The notes under the pieces were generated by a model that saw nothing but the letters and a program-made list of their open reading frames with translations, was not told the DNA's origin and searched no databases. Of a stretch of DNA of 64,000 nt, positions 53,001-60,787 are shown piece by piece (positions within the stretch are counted from its first letter, which is position 1; every line of letters begins with the position of its first letter). Where the stretch lies: assembly GCA_003993805.1 (NCBI GenBank), contig RSEF01000019.1:5332117-5396116 (forward strand), in the 5' to 3' direction. Both the position numbers and the translations under genes were made by a program. This stretch comes from Himantopus leucocephalus (lineage: Eukaryota > Chordata > Aves > Charadriiformes > Recurvirostridae).

Positions 53001-56000
53001 TCAGTTTGCCTTGTTTACACTGTTTTTTCAACGTGCAAAGTTTGATTAAATTTTAAAGGACCGCTACATTAAGCTAAGATATGCAAATCAGATTAGCTAA
53101 ATGTTTTTCTTTTTTTAAATTCTGCTTACCCAAACCCACAGAGTGAAAGAGGACAAGCTGACTTGCACATGGAGATTGAATGCCATTAAACAGGAGGCAA
53201 TTAGTGGCTGTGCTGTTCAGCAGTTCCAGGAACTTTGGTTCTGCTTGCTTATTGCTGGTCCACAATTTGGTGTGAAACAACAGCTTTAGTGTTTCGAGTT
53301 GAATATGGCTTTATTGGTATGCAGTGGCCACTTTGTTTTGGTTCCCCTCCTCAAGTAATTTGCTAATGCCAGAACAAAGAGAAATTGGATTTTCTTGCTG
53401 GAATAACCTGGGACACAATCATACGCAGGCTTCCCTGGTATGGTTTTTTTCTGTATGTGCAAATCTAGTATCCTGATCATTTAATAAATTATAGAACCCG
53501 TGCGTATTACATATCTTGGAAATGAATGTACTGTCATAATATTGACTAAAGTGCCTCCCCACTGGATCCAAGTCTGCAGATGTGTTTGGTATTTGAATGC
53601 AGTTCTTGGCTGGATGCTCAGAACCATTCAGGTGTTATTAGGAGCAGCTCGGGGATGTTTTCAGCTACCACAGCACAAAATACAGGGATTAAATTTTACT
53701 TCCTCATATCCAGTGCTCGTTGCAAAATGCCACGAAGGTCCAAGTTCAGAAAAGGTACGTTGTCGGTGTTGATTCCGAGTTGTGCGTGTCCTTTGTGAAA
53801 AATCCTGTTGTTGCCAATTGGTTCATCTTGGCTGTTTGAGTTTAGAAGTGAAATTCTTAACCTGTGTGGGTAAAAGATTTAAGCATGTCCTTTGCTTTAC
53901 CTAGAAGGAAAGTGTTGTTGAAAAGAATTTAATTACTTCAGTGCAAGGGAGGAGACCTTGTCCAGCTGTTCTACCTGGTGTGCTGGTCTTTCCACATGTG
54001 CTATTTAGTTGTTGGACTGAGGTAGGATAAAGAATTCTGTTTAAAAAACAGAAGACAAGGAAACAAACAAAATACCCCTGAAAGATGGACTGATGACAGA
54101 GGCTTCCCTGGTACTGGTGATGGGGAAATCTTTCTGTATCCTTACGTTGTGCTTCAGGAAGGTTTTGAGAATAAGCGTTGAGCCAAAAGAAGCAGCCCTG
54201 CAGAAAGTTGCGTAGCAAGGTCAGATGTAGACTGCGCCATCTTGCAGAACGGCTTTGTGGCTCCGGTTTGTGGTGTCACCAGACCCCCTGCGTGCAGGGA
54301 GATGCGTCCCCGGGCAGCGTGGCTCAGCCCTCCTCCTGCCTGTGCCGGGCACTAACCAGGGCTCCAGTGGGTGCTGCGCTCTCACTGGGAAACCAGCAGC
54401 CCCGTTCAGAGCTGGGCTCAGCTCTCTGCTCCCAGCAAATACCTGCCTTTTTTAATTATTTTTTTAAAAAAAAAAAAAAAAGGCTGTGCTGTCACATGGC
54501 ATTAGCGGTCCTGCCTTCAGCCAGGCACAGCCTGGCACTGTTGCTTAGCAACTCTGCCCGATCTCCAAAATCCAAAAATCCTGACACTTGGGAGCACAAG
54601 AGGGATGGGAGTTGCCACTTGAGGGGAGAAGGGGGTAGGTTCTCGCCGGTCCCCAAATCGTGCAGAGGGAGGAGGCAGGAGGAGTTGGGCACGCTGAGCA
54701 TCAGCTCTCCAGCCTGCTCACAGTCGCTCCAGGTGTCTGGCGGAGACAGGGTGTGTTTTGTAGGGCTTTTTGCGCTCCTCAGGGGGTAACTGAGGTCAGG
54801 GAAGTGGAAAATGGGCTTTCCTAGGAGTTTGCTCTGCCTCAGTTTCCCTCCCTATACCCCCCTGCGAGCACATCCCTGCATGGAAGTCTGCCCCCCGGCA
54901 GAGGCAGCGGCTGTTTAAATTGCAAGAGGTGCCATCACACGGTTGAAGGCTTTGGGGTAAGAGCAGCTGCTGTGTGGCCCCATCTTGCCCGCTGTGTCCC
55001 CGGAGCGCAGCTCCCCGGGCGGCAGGGAGCGTTCCCCTCCTCTGCTGTCACACCGCGTGATGGGGCAGCGGCCCCACAGCTGCCAGAATTACAGCTTCCC
55101 GCTTGCAGCCTTGCTTCCGACCCTGCACCCACGCTCCCTGGGGAATGCCTTTGCTCTGACAGCATCCCCCGGCGGAGGGGGAGACTGCTCCCGGCAGGAG
55201 TAAAGATTTGCTGGAGCAAGTCTGGAACCCTTGCCAGCAATTCCACTTCCAGGATACATGTCCAGAGGGGCTTCAGACCAGTGGGGTTTAACCACAGCCT
55301 GTTAAATGTGATTTTGTTTGTCCAATTTTAACACCAACGTCCCTTCCAAACAACGATGCGCTCTCTGAGCCGGCACTTGTGTTGAACACCGTGCCTTCGC
55401 AAAGCCCCGGAGGCTGCTCTCGCTGGCTGGAGGGGCATCGGAGATGGGAGTTTGGCCTTCATCGCTAGTGGGTGATGTCCCCCTAGTGCGAGTTTCTCCC
55501 AGCCGCGCTCCCTGCGAGCAGGGGACTGCTCTGCATTGCCCGTTTCCCTCATCTGGATGAGTTTGTTGTATAGAGGAGGAGTAGAGGTGGGAGGAGGAGA
55601 CAGAGGGTTTTTAAGCAAAGGATCTCATTAGTTACTTATATCTGCCAGTTTCCATAGTAACTGGGGAAGAGAGGAAACCTAAATCTGAGTGTGCCTGGGT
55701 AGCTGGATGCCTGAACCCTCCTCAACCTGCACGCAGCCGCTGTGAAGCCTGGGGAGCGAAGGGGTTCAGCCCAGCCGCAGGCGAAGGGTCCAGGCTGCCC
55801 GCGGGGCTGCTGCGCAGCTCTGGTTATCGACGCTGCCCTGGGGAGAGGCAGCGGATCCAGGTCTCTGCATCAGCGTGTGGATTTGCGGGGCTCTTTCTTT
55901 CCTGCTTCTACCGTTCCCTGGTGCCTGAACAGACTCTGCTGTCCCCTCTCTGGTTCCTCCGTGCACCAGCACAGACTTGTGTCCATTCTCAAATCTGGCA

Positions 56001-58540
56001 GTGATGCCGGCGGACCTTGGTGTTTGTAGGGGCAGGGATGGATTAGAGCTGCATGGTCACTTTGTGCTGCTTCCCTGCTGCTGTCCTGCTCCTCGCACTC
56101 CTTGAAATGGATCCCATGTTCCCAGTCTCTTGGCTTTCAGTGCAAATTGGTGTACGGCCACTTCTCTCCTTTGCTTTCTGTCAGAAGTGCCCAACCTGCT
56201 GATAATGGCCCAGCATAGACAGGGTGTTCCACCCTGTCCCAGCAGGGAGCTCGAAGGAGTTAAATTTCTCCTGTTGGGCACAAGGAACGGGAATTCACCA
56301 GTGATGCTTATCAGGTGTGGAGTCCTCCTCCCCGAGCCTTCCACCCACAGTGTGAATGTGCCCCTTTTACTGGTGTCCGAAGACTGAGGTTTGCCCAGCT
56401 CTGTGCTGAGAAACCCCTTGGCATCCAAAGGCCGCTGGTTTGGGTCTGTGTGTTCTGCATATTTCCCTCTGTTCTTGTTTCTTTGAAAGGTCCCTTAGAA
56501 ATAACAAGTGTCATGGTTACATCCGTACAGGTCTGCAGGTGAAATCACACATCTTCTGCGAGTGCTGAGGTCGTACAGTGTGTTAAAACTGTATCACAGC
56601 CCTGTGATGTCTAGAGACGGATGTCTGTGTTTTTACCCTTTCGAGTGATTGCTTAAGACAAAAAAAATAAAAGTATTTTTACTACCTAGTAGGACATTGG
56701 TTTGACCAGAAGTGTGTGTGCGTGAGAGGGGGATGAAGCAGGAGGGAGCTGTTGTGGTTGGGGAGGGACCTCAGAACCCGGACCCGAGCGAGCCTCAGGC
56801 AGGGATCTTTGTTCTTCTCCGTCATCTTCTGACTTGTGGCTGCCTCCAGGTTAGCCTGCCTGGGGCTTGTTGGGAGTTATAGACAGAGCAGGGTCCTCTT
56901 ACCCTCTGAGCTGCTGACTCTCGCCTTCATAAAGGCAGTAAGTCCTGAGTGACCAGTGAGCAGTAAGTGAAAGCCCTGCAAGGTGGGTGAATCCTTCACA
57001 AGGGATCACAGCCTGAAAAGAATGAGGTGGGTCCGTGGAAGCAAATTGGAATTTTTTTTCTCCTTGTGTCATGTCTGCTTCTGTCCCCAGGGAAAACTCT
57101 GGGACAGAAGTCAGCATTTCCATGTGCGCTCGCATCCTGAGAATGCTCCTCTGGGCTCTCCCGTCTCTGCAGGTGATGAATCTGAATTAACAGATGTGTT
57201 TTTCTTCTTTCTCTCTGAAGACACCGTCTCCAGCAAACTGCAGAACAACAATGTCTACACCATTGCCAAGAGGAACGTGGAGGGCCAGGACATGCTCTAC
57301 CAGTCTCTGAAACTCACCAACGGCATCTGGATCTTGGCGGAGCTTCGCATTCAGCCGGGGAACCCGAACTACACGGTGAGGTGTCGGACTGTGGAGGGCA
57401 CATGGTGCGGGCTGGGATCTTTCTGACTCCCCTTGCCCATGGAGCCATTTCTCCCTGCTTTGCCTAACATGCTTGTTTGGGGGGGAGATCTTGTTAATTT
57501 GAGGGGTTAGGAACGCCCACTGAACTGGAAAAAAGTGAGAAACAACAGAATTACAGTGCTCTGTCACCAGTGAGCTGGGATAATGCCCACTCAGCAATGA
57601 GCAGTTACTTGCCAAGGTTACCCAGAGATAAAGCCAAGAGACATTAGCGAGAAAGCACTGCCAGAATGCCCTTCCCCCTCTCATAAACAAGGACAAATTT
57701 ATGCCCTGCCGCGTTCCTGCAGCGGAGACCGGCTGTCTGGATGTCAGAGCCTCTTTGGCCTTGCGCTGGCGTCAGCCTGTGGCTGGTGGGAAGGTGCGGT
57801 CTGTCCTGCAGCGTGCACCCGTATAGCTATTCCCTTTGCCTTTGCTCCCCTTCTGAGGACCTGTGTGTCTGAGCATCCCGGTATTAGAGGATTTATCTCC
57901 TGTTGGAAGCTGTTCCAGGAGTTTCAAGAGAAATCCGTGGTCTGGGGACCTGCGGGGTGAAAGTGAGCGTTGGAAGGTGATTTAAAATGTTTGCACAAGG
58001 ATTGATGCCACAAGCCTGGCCTCAGCCTGATCCTTGCTTTAGAAAGGGGTAACAGCCAAGTTTGTGTCCGTCAGGACCGAGCAGCAAATCATCAGAAGCC
58101 CCCAGGCTTACTGCTGTGATTTACCACATGAGGGCAAGCAAGTCCCATGTCTCGGGGTTTGGGGCGGTGTCCCCTTCCCTCATGCCTGCGGAGGCACCTA
58201 CATTTGTTAAGGAATTGGGGAACCCCGTGATGGGAGCTTGCTTTCTTCTACCTCCTCCTTGTAGCAAGCTCTGAAAAGGCAGTTCGGTGTTGGTGACAAA
58301 GAAAGCAGTACCCAGGAGAAATATTTGGGGTGACTGCCATCCGCGACATCCCTGATCTGTCCAACCCATGCTGTAGGTCAGACGTTTCCAGTTGCCTTCA
58401 TGGAGATGGCAGAAAGCTCCTGCCTTCCTTTGCAGCACCGCTAACCTCTCCTCTCCTCTCTGCAGCTCTCCCTGAAATGCCGAGCTCCTGAAGTGTCCCA
58501 GTACATCTACCAGGCCTACGATGCCATCTTGAAAAACTAA
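4816..58540 (+). CDS. AP2B1: AP-2 complex subunit beta (beta2-adaptin), multi-exon, 5' end outside window
   Basis: AP2B1 is the large beta subunit of the AP-2 heterotetramer. AP-2 links clathrin to cargo and PIP2 at the plasma membrane in clathrin-mediated endocytosis. Sixteen exons splice in phase and encode residues 176-512 and 599-951 (951-residue human numbering, from memory). They cover the C-terminal trunk solenoid, the hinge with clathrin box LLNLD (631-635), a 14-residue cassette and the ear. The paralogue AP1B1 is excluded by beta2-type positions such as [14 protein letters not shown] and KPSETQ and by the hinge sequence. All introns are GT-AG except one GC-AG. One 260-nt stretch (residues 513-598 plus two bases) is missing and coincides with an assembly gap. 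The N-terminal 175 residues lie upstream of the window. Confidence 0.98.
5007..7112. other. AP2B1 intron a-b
   Basis: No coding sequence seen. A run of T then A near 5872-5898 is low complexity. A MIR/CORE-SINE-like relic lies at 6236-6360. Confidence 0.8.
6236..6360 (-). mobile_element. MIR / CORE-SINE-like relic
   Basis: The core ggagaaactgaggcacggag, followed by gatgaagcagctttggcac and a cagcagctggggact segment, resembles the antisense of MIR-type SINEs (the gaaactgaggca ... cttgcccaaggtca ... ggcagagctggga pattern). It is diverged and has no target-site duplication I can identify. Ancient SINEs of this type occur across amniotes. Confidence 0.65.
7113..7334 (+). CDS. AP2B1: AP2B1 exon b: residues 239-312 and part of R313
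   Basis: This 222-nt exon follows a pyrimidine-rich acceptor (ccctgtctccag) and has donor gtaaag. It encodes [16 protein letters not shown] through NINLIVQK, a highly conserved part of the trunk shared by beta1 and beta2. The beta2-type stretch [14 protein letters not shown] separates it from AP1B1. It enters with one base of S239 and leaves with two bases of R313. Confidence 0.97.
7335..8235. other. AP2B1 intron b-c
   Basis: A 901-bp intron. I see no RNA gene, repeat or further exon in it. Confidence 0.8.
8236..8356 (+). CDS. AP2B1: AP2B1 exon c: residues 313-353
   Basis: This 121-nt exon lies between ttccctccag and gtcagc. It encodes [17 protein letters not shown] through [10 protein letters not shown] (40 codons plus the last base of R313). 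This is trunk solenoid, nearly invariant in vertebrates; QEI rather than HEM is the beta2 form. It ends in phase 0 after CAG. Confidence 0.97.
8357..10548. other. AP2B1 intron c-d
   Basis: A 2.2-kb intron, moderately AT-rich. I see no recognisable exon, RNA gene or mobile element. Confidence 0.75.
10549..10644 (+). CDS. AP2B1: AP2B1 exon d: residues 354-385, noncanonical GC donor
   Basis: This 96-nt exon of 32 codons encodes [17 protein letters not shown] through CAIKVE, a trunk segment. The acceptor is cctctgcag. The exon ends GTTGAG directly before gcaagt, so its intron starts GC rather than GT. The bases around it match the stringent AG/GCAAGT consensus of natural GC-AG introns. The next exon opens with CAA (Gln), which restores the expected VEQSAERC sequence, so the boundary is secure. 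Confidence 0.95.
10645..15323. other. AP2B1 intron d-e, a GC-AG intron
   Basis: This 4.7-kb intron begins gcaagt and ends ctctccag. It contains no recognisable exon. A 55-base imperfect hairpin sits at 13923-13977. Open frames in 14644-15505 read through exon e or are chance. Confidence 0.8.
13923..13977. repeat. Imperfect inverted repeat (hairpin)
   Basis: The left arm (13923-13944) starts ggagaggtataaaa. The right arm (13951-13977) ends tatgatgcctctcc and pairs with it: 7 of 7 bp at the base, then 13 of 15 after a 5-base bulge, with loop tgtcaa. It is short for a typical pre-miRNA. It may be a small MITE relic or a chance palindrome. Confidence 0.5.
15324..15439 (+). CDS. AP2B1: AP2B1 exon e: residues 386-423 and part of K424
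   Basis: This 116-nt exon encodes [17 protein letters not shown] through FRKYPN plus AA of K424 (trunk). The acceptor is ttctctccag. The donor is the first GT of a gtacgtgaga string, giving AA plus G for lysine followed by YESIIATL in the next exon. A second GT four bases on would give an immediate in-frame TGA, so the first is the productive donor. Confidence 0.95.
15440..16563. other. AP2B1 intron e-f
   Basis: A 1.1-kb intron starting with the tandem donor gtacgtgaga. No other feature recognised. Confidence 0.75.
16564..16729 (+). CDS. AP2B1: AP2B1 exon f: residues 424-479
   Basis: This 166-nt exon encodes [19 protein letters not shown] through [11 protein letters not shown] (55 codons plus the last base of K424). 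It is trunk solenoid containing the near-universal adaptin stretch [14 protein letters not shown]. Acceptor is acaaatcag, donor gtaaaa. It ends in phase 0. Confidence 0.97.
16730..17247. other. AP2B1 intron f-g
   Basis: A 518-bp intron with donor gtaaaa and a ctcttag acceptor. I see nothing else in it. Confidence 0.8.
17248..17346 (+). CDS. AP2B1: AP2B1 exon g: residues 480-512
   Basis: This 99-nt exon of 33 codons encodes [17 protein letters not shown] through [16 protein letters not shown] and LTLL are the beta2 forms. Acceptor is cccttt ctcttag, donor gtaagc. The protein should continue with an acidic stretch starting DSDNPDLRD, but no such sequence follows before the next recognisable exon at 22726. 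Confidence 0.97.
18682..18944. mobile_element. Relic of a nonautonomous palindromic DNA transposon (MITE-like)
   Basis: The block opens agggtatgtctgcaca at 18682-18697 and closes with tgtgcatgcagaccct at 18929-18944, whose reverse complement matches the opening at 13 of 16 positions. Both ends are followed inward by CTGCAG-type sequence. The gggtatgtctacac terminus is one I know from abundant amniote MITEs, especially in turtles and crocodilians. The interior is eroded. Confidence 0.5.
19482..19581. other. Assembly gap (100 N) that probably hides an AP2B1 exon
   Basis: Exactly 100 Ns, the usual placeholder for a gap of unknown size. The gap lies in the intron between exon g (ends residue 512) and exon h (starts within S599). 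Eighty-six residues of trunk end and hinge start are missing there, and I found no matching reading frame in 17347-22725. Any one or two exons totalling 260 nt would fit the phases: it must open in phase 0 and leave two bases of serine. Confidence 0.85.
22726..22918 (+). CDS. AP2B1: AP2B1 exon h: hinge with clathrin box, residues 599-663
   Basis: This 193-nt exon encodes the flexible hinge, TDAGDSPVG through LLGGGLDSL. The clathrin box LLNLD (residues 631-635, bases 22820-22834) binds the clathrin heavy-chain N-terminal propeller and is intact. It sits between DLLG and LGPP, typical of beta adaptins. Sequence before it is variable and polar ([13 protein letters not shown]). The exon enters with the last base of serine 599, whose first two bases must come from the missing exon. 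Acceptor is cacccatag, donor gtaagc. Confidence 0.96.
24743..24772. repeat. Poly-C tract interrupted by an N
   Basis: Twelve Cs, N24755, TTT, then fourteen Cs. The N reflects uncertain homopolymer length. This is a low-complexity stretch in an intron. Confidence 0.85.
26815..26950 (+). mobile_element. MIR / CORE-SINE-like relic with LINE-type tail
   Basis: The series ccctgggcagatcttgttct, cttgtctgtaaaatggtgac and tacaaagctctttgagatct matches in order the sense MIR-type pattern (ccttgggcaagtca, catctgtaaaatgggga, gtaaagcgctttgagatct). The tail form is one seen in sauropsid MIR-like SINEs. Diverged, no target duplications seen. Confidence 0.65.
30921..31174. repeat. Approx. 125-bp direct duplication flanking a single N (assembly artefact)
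   Basis: Bases 30921-31046 and 31052-31174 are copies differing by about four substitutions and a 3-base indel (gggcagcaggagg/gggcaggagg), separated by taca and N31051. The pattern repeats that at 895-1128 and suggests two haplotypes left side by side. The first copy's end and the second copy's start meet exactly at the N. Confidence 0.85.
33149..33179 (+). promoter_or_regulatory. Unbroken CU-rich tract before the AP2B1 cassette exon
   Basis: Thirty-one consecutive pyrimidines with several CTCTCT and TCTT motifs lead directly into the acceptor AG at 33180-33181. Such CU-rich tracts bind PTB (PTBP1/PTBP2), which often represses small alternative exons outside neurons. A TGCATG (RBFOX-type) hexamer is also present about 315 nt upstream, at 32862-32867. 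PTB and RBFOX control of this exon is an inference from the motifs. Confidence 0.5.
33182..33223 (+). CDS. AP2B1: AP2B1 exon i: 14-residue hinge cassette (alternative exon)
   Basis: This 42-nt microexon-like cassette encodes [14 protein letters not shown], a flexible Gly/Ser-rich insert in the hinge just after the clathrin-box exon. It is phase 0 on both sides, so skipping keeps the frame. Known AP2B1 isoforms of 937 and 951 residues differ by 14, and this exon accounts for the difference at residues 664-677. The donor gtaagt is optimal. The acceptor is preceded by an unbroken 31-nt pyrimidine tract. A 10.3-kb intron lies upstream. Confidence 0.96.
33224..35120. other. AP2B1 intron i-j
   Basis: A 1.9-kb intron after the cassette. 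It has a T run at 33663-33680 and a T run near 34779-34789. No exon, RNA gene or element recognised. Confidence 0.75.
35121..35267 (+). CDS. AP2B1: AP2B1 exon j: distal hinge, residues 678-726
   Basis: This 147-nt exon of 49 codons encodes [18 protein letters not shown] through GGYVAPKS, a proline- and serine-rich distal hinge leading into the ear. SGLNDLFEL is a short acidic-hydrophobic segment conserved in beta2. The last residue is serine (TCT) where human has alanine as I recall it. The donor is gtacgtaagg, with a second GT four bases on. Acceptor is acccctccag. Confidence 0.95.
35268..36575. other. AP2B1 intron j-k
   Basis: A 1.3-kb intron starting with the tandem donor gtacgtaagg. No other feature recognised. 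Confidence 0.75.
36576..36721 (+). CDS. AP2B1: AP2B1 exon k: start of ear sandwich domain, residues 727-774
   Basis: This 146-nt exon encodes [18 protein letters not shown] through FAIQFNKN. It begins the immunoglobulin-like beta-sandwich subdomain of the ear (appendage). Tyr751 (bases 36648-36650) corresponds to Tyr737 of the 937-residue isoform, a reported Src-dependent phosphorylation site. The acceptor (cttgtgcttaag) has a weak pyrimidine tract; donor is gtaaga. It leaves AG of a serine completed in the next exon. Confidence 0.97.
36722..39249. other. AP2B1 intron k-l
   Basis: A 2.5-kb intron with an A run at 38070-38083. No exon, RNA gene or clear mobile element seen. Confidence 0.75.
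39250..39379 (+). CDS. AP2B1: AP2B1 exon l: ear sandwich, residues 775-818
   Basis: This 130-nt exon encodes [17 protein letters not shown] through [10 protein letters not shown] (43 codons plus one base of S775), beta-strands of the ear sandwich. [19 protein letters not shown] is the beta2 form. Acceptor is ttgcccag, donor gtaagg, ending in phase 0. A large intron of about 8.6 kb follows. Confidence 0.97.
39848..39955 (+). mobile_element. Ancient interspersed repeat, unclassified
   Basis: The stretch gggtgctttacaaaggcatt followed by catccctgccccagatagctt and aatccaaggcaaac resembles an amniote repeat tail (tgctgtacaaac ... gtccctgccccaaagagctt ... acaatctaa). I recognise the pattern but cannot assign a family by eye. 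Confidence 0.4.
43690..44000. promoter_or_regulatory. CpG-rich intronic patch with a perfect CRE
   Basis: About two dozen CpGs lie within roughly 300 bp, unusual against the CpG-poor intron around it. The palindrome TGACGTCA at 43853-43860 is a full cAMP response element bound by CREB/ATF. The combination could mark an internal promoter or enhancer, but no exon with a start codon is evident. Confidence 0.4.
45805..46050 (-). mobile_element. Ancient CR1-like LINE fragment
   Basis: In order it shows agagttggaaaagatcttgg, gctgatttttaaatactccg, gacagtgagaattattttcc and cagacatttagcctaaattt. These match the well-known antisense CR1-type 3' region (gagttggaagggacct ... ttgaatactcc ... cagtgaagaattttttcctaatatctaacctaaat). 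It is heavily diverged and 5'-truncated, as normal for CR1. Typical of sauropsid genomes. Confidence 0.65.
47950..48034 (+). CDS. AP2B1: AP2B1 exon m: ear sandwich with side-site tyrosine, residues 819-846
   Basis: This 85-nt exon encodes [17 protein letters not shown] through FVEDGKM plus the first base of E847. Tyr829 (bases 47980-47982) equals Tyr815 of the 937-residue isoform, the key residue of the sandwich side site that binds clathrin, AP180 and eps15. [10 protein letters not shown] is the beta2 form, where beta1 has a different loop. Acceptor is tataacag, donor gtgagt. Confidence 0.97.
48035..48747. other. AP2B1 intron m-n
   Basis: A 713-bp intron. Apart from T/G runs near 48300 I see nothing in it. 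Confidence 0.8.
48748..48834 (+). CDS. AP2B1: AP2B1 exon n: ear platform, residues 847-875
   Basis: This 87-nt exon encodes [19 protein letters not shown] through CHLNA. It starts the platform subdomain. Trp855 (bases 48771-48773) and Glu863 equal Trp841 and Glu849 of the shorter isoform, central to binding beta-arrestin, ARH and epsin. The segment IKDC has Asp where I recall Glu in human. Acceptor is cgtttctag, donor gtgagt. It begins with two bases of E847 and ends with one of D876. Confidence 0.97.
49183..49320 (+). mobile_element. MIR / CORE-SINE-like relic with LINE-type tail
   Basis: The series aatcctgggccagtcacttc, gcctttcggcatctgctttc and ctataaaatgttttgacatc, then tatggagg, follows the sense MIR pattern (gaccttgggcaagtcacttc, cctctctgtgcctcagtttc, gtaaagcgctttgagatctatgg). 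It has the same tail form as the copy at 26815-26950. Confidence 0.65.
51365..51555. promoter_or_regulatory. CpG-rich intronic patch
   Basis: About twenty CpGs lie within roughly 190 bp (gcgccgccggctccgc, gacgcgtcgtacc, atgcgtcgg) inside an intron that is otherwise CpG-poor. It includes cagataagtaattcatg, with GATA- and homeodomain-like cores. It may be an unmethylated regulatory element. No coding signal seen. Confidence 0.35.
57221..57375 (+). CDS. AP2B1: AP2B1 exon o: ear platform, residues 876-927
   Basis: This 155-nt exon encodes [18 protein letters not shown] through QPGNPNYT (51 codons after two bases of D876). Tyr902 (bases 57298-57300) and Glu916 equal Tyr888 and Glu902 of the 937-residue isoform, completing the platform site for beta-arrestin and ARH helices. 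Acceptor is ctctctgaag, donor gtgagg. The preceding intron is about 8.4 kb. Confidence 0.97.
57376..58465. other. AP2B1 intron o-p (last intron)
   Basis: A 1.1-kb intron with donor gtgagg and acceptor ctctctgcag. No other feature recognised. Confidence 0.8.
58466..58540 (+). CDS. AP2B1: AP2B1 terminal coding exon p: residues 928-951 and stop
   Basis: The exon follows acceptor cctctctgcag. It encodes [19 protein letters not shown] to ILKN and a TAA stop at 58538-58540. The AILKN end with KN matches beta adaptins; I recall Val-Tyr-Asp-Ser in the human protein where this has Ala-Tyr-Asp-Ala. The exon continues as the 3' UTR without a break. Confidence 0.97.
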   Translation, partial: LSLKCRAPEVSQYIYQAYDAILKN

Positions 58541-60185
58541 CAGGAGATCAGCCTGTGCCTCACCCTGCGGAAGGAGGGGGGAGAAAGGGGTCCCCAGATA
58601 CTCCTTCACCACTGGCACGGGGAAAAGCACTCTTAACTGGAAGCAGCTGTATTCGTGTGTAGGATTTCAGTCAAAGGCACTGATTAAACAAGGTAGCAAT
58701 TAGTATCCACGTGCTAATGATGATAGGGAACAAACCCCTTTGATATTTTTAGCGTCCATGGAGTTTGTAACCACTGCTTCAACTACTCCCACGTCCCCCT
58801 CGCCCCTCACTCGTTGTCCGTTCTCGTGGGCTTCTCCATTTTGTGCCAATGTTCAGTGTTTTCTAAATGGCTTTAGGCGTAGTTACGATTTTGTAAAATA
58901 CCGCTCATTGGAAAAAAACAAGCAAAAACCACACGTCGGCTCATTAAAACAAGGCAAAAGTGTCGAAAACATAACACTGCACTTTATTTTATATTTTTAT
59001 ACATTTTTTTGAGTTTTTCTATTGTAATTGGCTTAAAGGGAAGGCGATTCCAAGGAAGTATTGGGAGCCCTGCAGGGATGTCGGGCTCTAGCAGGGTGAG
59101 CGCAGCCTCGGGGAACTAGGAACAGAGCCATCAGTTCGGTCCGTGGAGGCGGATGGAGCCCTAAAGAGGGGGTTTTTTATTACACTTGTGCTGGCAGACT
59201 CAGCGCTGCTTTTGATGGTGTGTTTTCACTCCAGCCATCTCCCTGGCTCATTAGCTGCTGATTTGAGAAGTGAGGCTGCTTCTGTGTGGGGAGGAGCTGC
59301 AGACCCAGATTGATAACAGGACAGCGGCGAATGAAATGAAGGAAATGAGCCCGCTATTAGAGCGAAAGGCTCTTGCCAGAGCTCCAGGTATGGTCTCTGC
59401 ATCCTCACCCATCCGCAGCCCCTCTTCTTCTTGTACTTTCCGTGCCTGCTATGGCCAAACTGCCTTCTCAGCCATCCCCTGAGCTGTGCCACCTTCACCC
59501 AGCGCTGCGCTAACCCCAGCAATCCCCGAGGCTCGCGGTGGTAAATCCAAATGCGGCAGTACTGCTTTCCTGCCGGGGCTGCGGGCGTCAGCCGTGCCCC
59601 TACGGAGAGGGGCCGCTGCTGGCAGTGTCCCGGGGTGCCACGGGGAGTAGAGCGGCTCTCCCTTGTTCCCGTGCTGTCCCCCAAAACCCAGGTTGTGGCG
59701 TGATGGGAGATGGTTCGGGCTTGGCCGTGCTTGTACCCTGCCTGCCTTGGGGGTTCAGGTCCCGGCTGGGCTGGGAGTCGAGCAGACTGTGGAAGCGTTT
59801 CTTCCATTTGCAGCTTGGCTCTGTGTGCCCAGAGGCACAGGGTAACAAGGGCCAGTTGGGTTCCTGCTCTCACCCCCTTGTCCCGAGCAGCCCCATGCCC
59901 TGGCCCCTCTTTCTGACCTGTCCTTAGGGACAGGACTGCTTCCCTTTCCAGTTCATGGCTGTGGACTCACCACGTTGCAACCACTAAGTGCTGCGGCAAC
60001 AGCAGTGAAAGCAAAGCCTCTTGCATGTCCTTGCTCCATCCATAGCTTGCCCTGCTTAAACCAAACCACTAACCAGAACGGCTTCACCCTCCCAAGCATG
60101 CTTTGACGCCATCTCCTCCCCAGCGAGCAAAGCTCTTATGCTTAGCAACCCCCATGTTGTCTTTTTAGATGCCACATTTAAAGTC

Positions 60186-60191
60186 AATAAA
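60186..60191 (+). terminator. AP2B1: Candidate proximal poly(A) signal AATAAA
   Basis: AATAAA in the context gtcAATAAAtgttttac, followed by a T/G-rich stretch (ttttacggtgggag). It lies about 1.65 kb after the stop codon, and would give a shorter 3' UTR than the signal at 60788. Confidence 0.5.
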
Positions 60192-60787
60192 TGTTTTACG
60201 GTGGGAGATGGTTCATCAGGGCTTTGGCACTGTCTGCAACCCAGAAGCCAGTGCTGGGAAAAGGTCACAATGCCCTGGAAGAGGCTCCAGCAGGGCGCGG
60301 GAGCTGTGGGACCCCGAGGAAGGTGGTGTCCCTGTGTAGGAAGCCCTGTGCTCTGGCTGGGGGAAAAACAGGGCAGAGCTGGAGCGATGCAGCCCTTGAG
60401 CCCTGCCCACACGTGTTGGGAGGTGATTTGCTCCGAGCGCTGTGGAGGCACTGCAAAAATCATTAATAGAGCAATTAAGGAAGCACCAGTGGCCCTGAGC
60501 GTGATGCTGTGTGGAGGCAGGGAGGAGATGGTAGAGGGTCAGGAAGAAACACTTAAGCCTCCTCCACTAAACAGCTGGTGTAGCTTTCATGCAGGGAGGG
60601 GATGCTGAGCACCCCCTTCTCTTACCACGTTTCTTCCCAGCTCTTTGGGTGCGGGGGTGTCTCTGCGCTGCGGGGTAGAGCCTGGGCTCGGTCGGTGGTG
60701 TTTTGCCCTCCTCTCCTGCCGCGCCGCTCGTTCGAGTGTTCGCCGCGTAGTTGTGTTGCTCTTCAGGCTTTACCTGCCGTCCGTGTC

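Larger units (their letters stand above)
48835..57220. other. AP2B1 intron n-o, 8.4 kb
   Basis: A large intron without recognisable coding sequence. It has a MIR-like relic at 49183-49320, A runs at 49488-49506 and 54467-54481, a CpG-rich patch at 51365-51555, and an increasingly GC-rich 3' half. The long minus-strand frame at 52092-52706 has no recognisable domain. Confidence 0.75.

Noticed and set aside
4816..58540. AP1B1 (beta1-adaptin) as the identity of the adaptin gene
   Set aside because: Diagnostic positions in exons a, b, g, h, l and m are beta2-type, the 14-residue cassette is specific to AP2B1, and the RASL10B neighbour fits the AP2B1 locus.
59226..59873. 215-codon minus-strand frame opposite the AP2B1 3' UTR
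   Set aside because: GC-rich shadow frame without recognisable similarity or coding-like composition.
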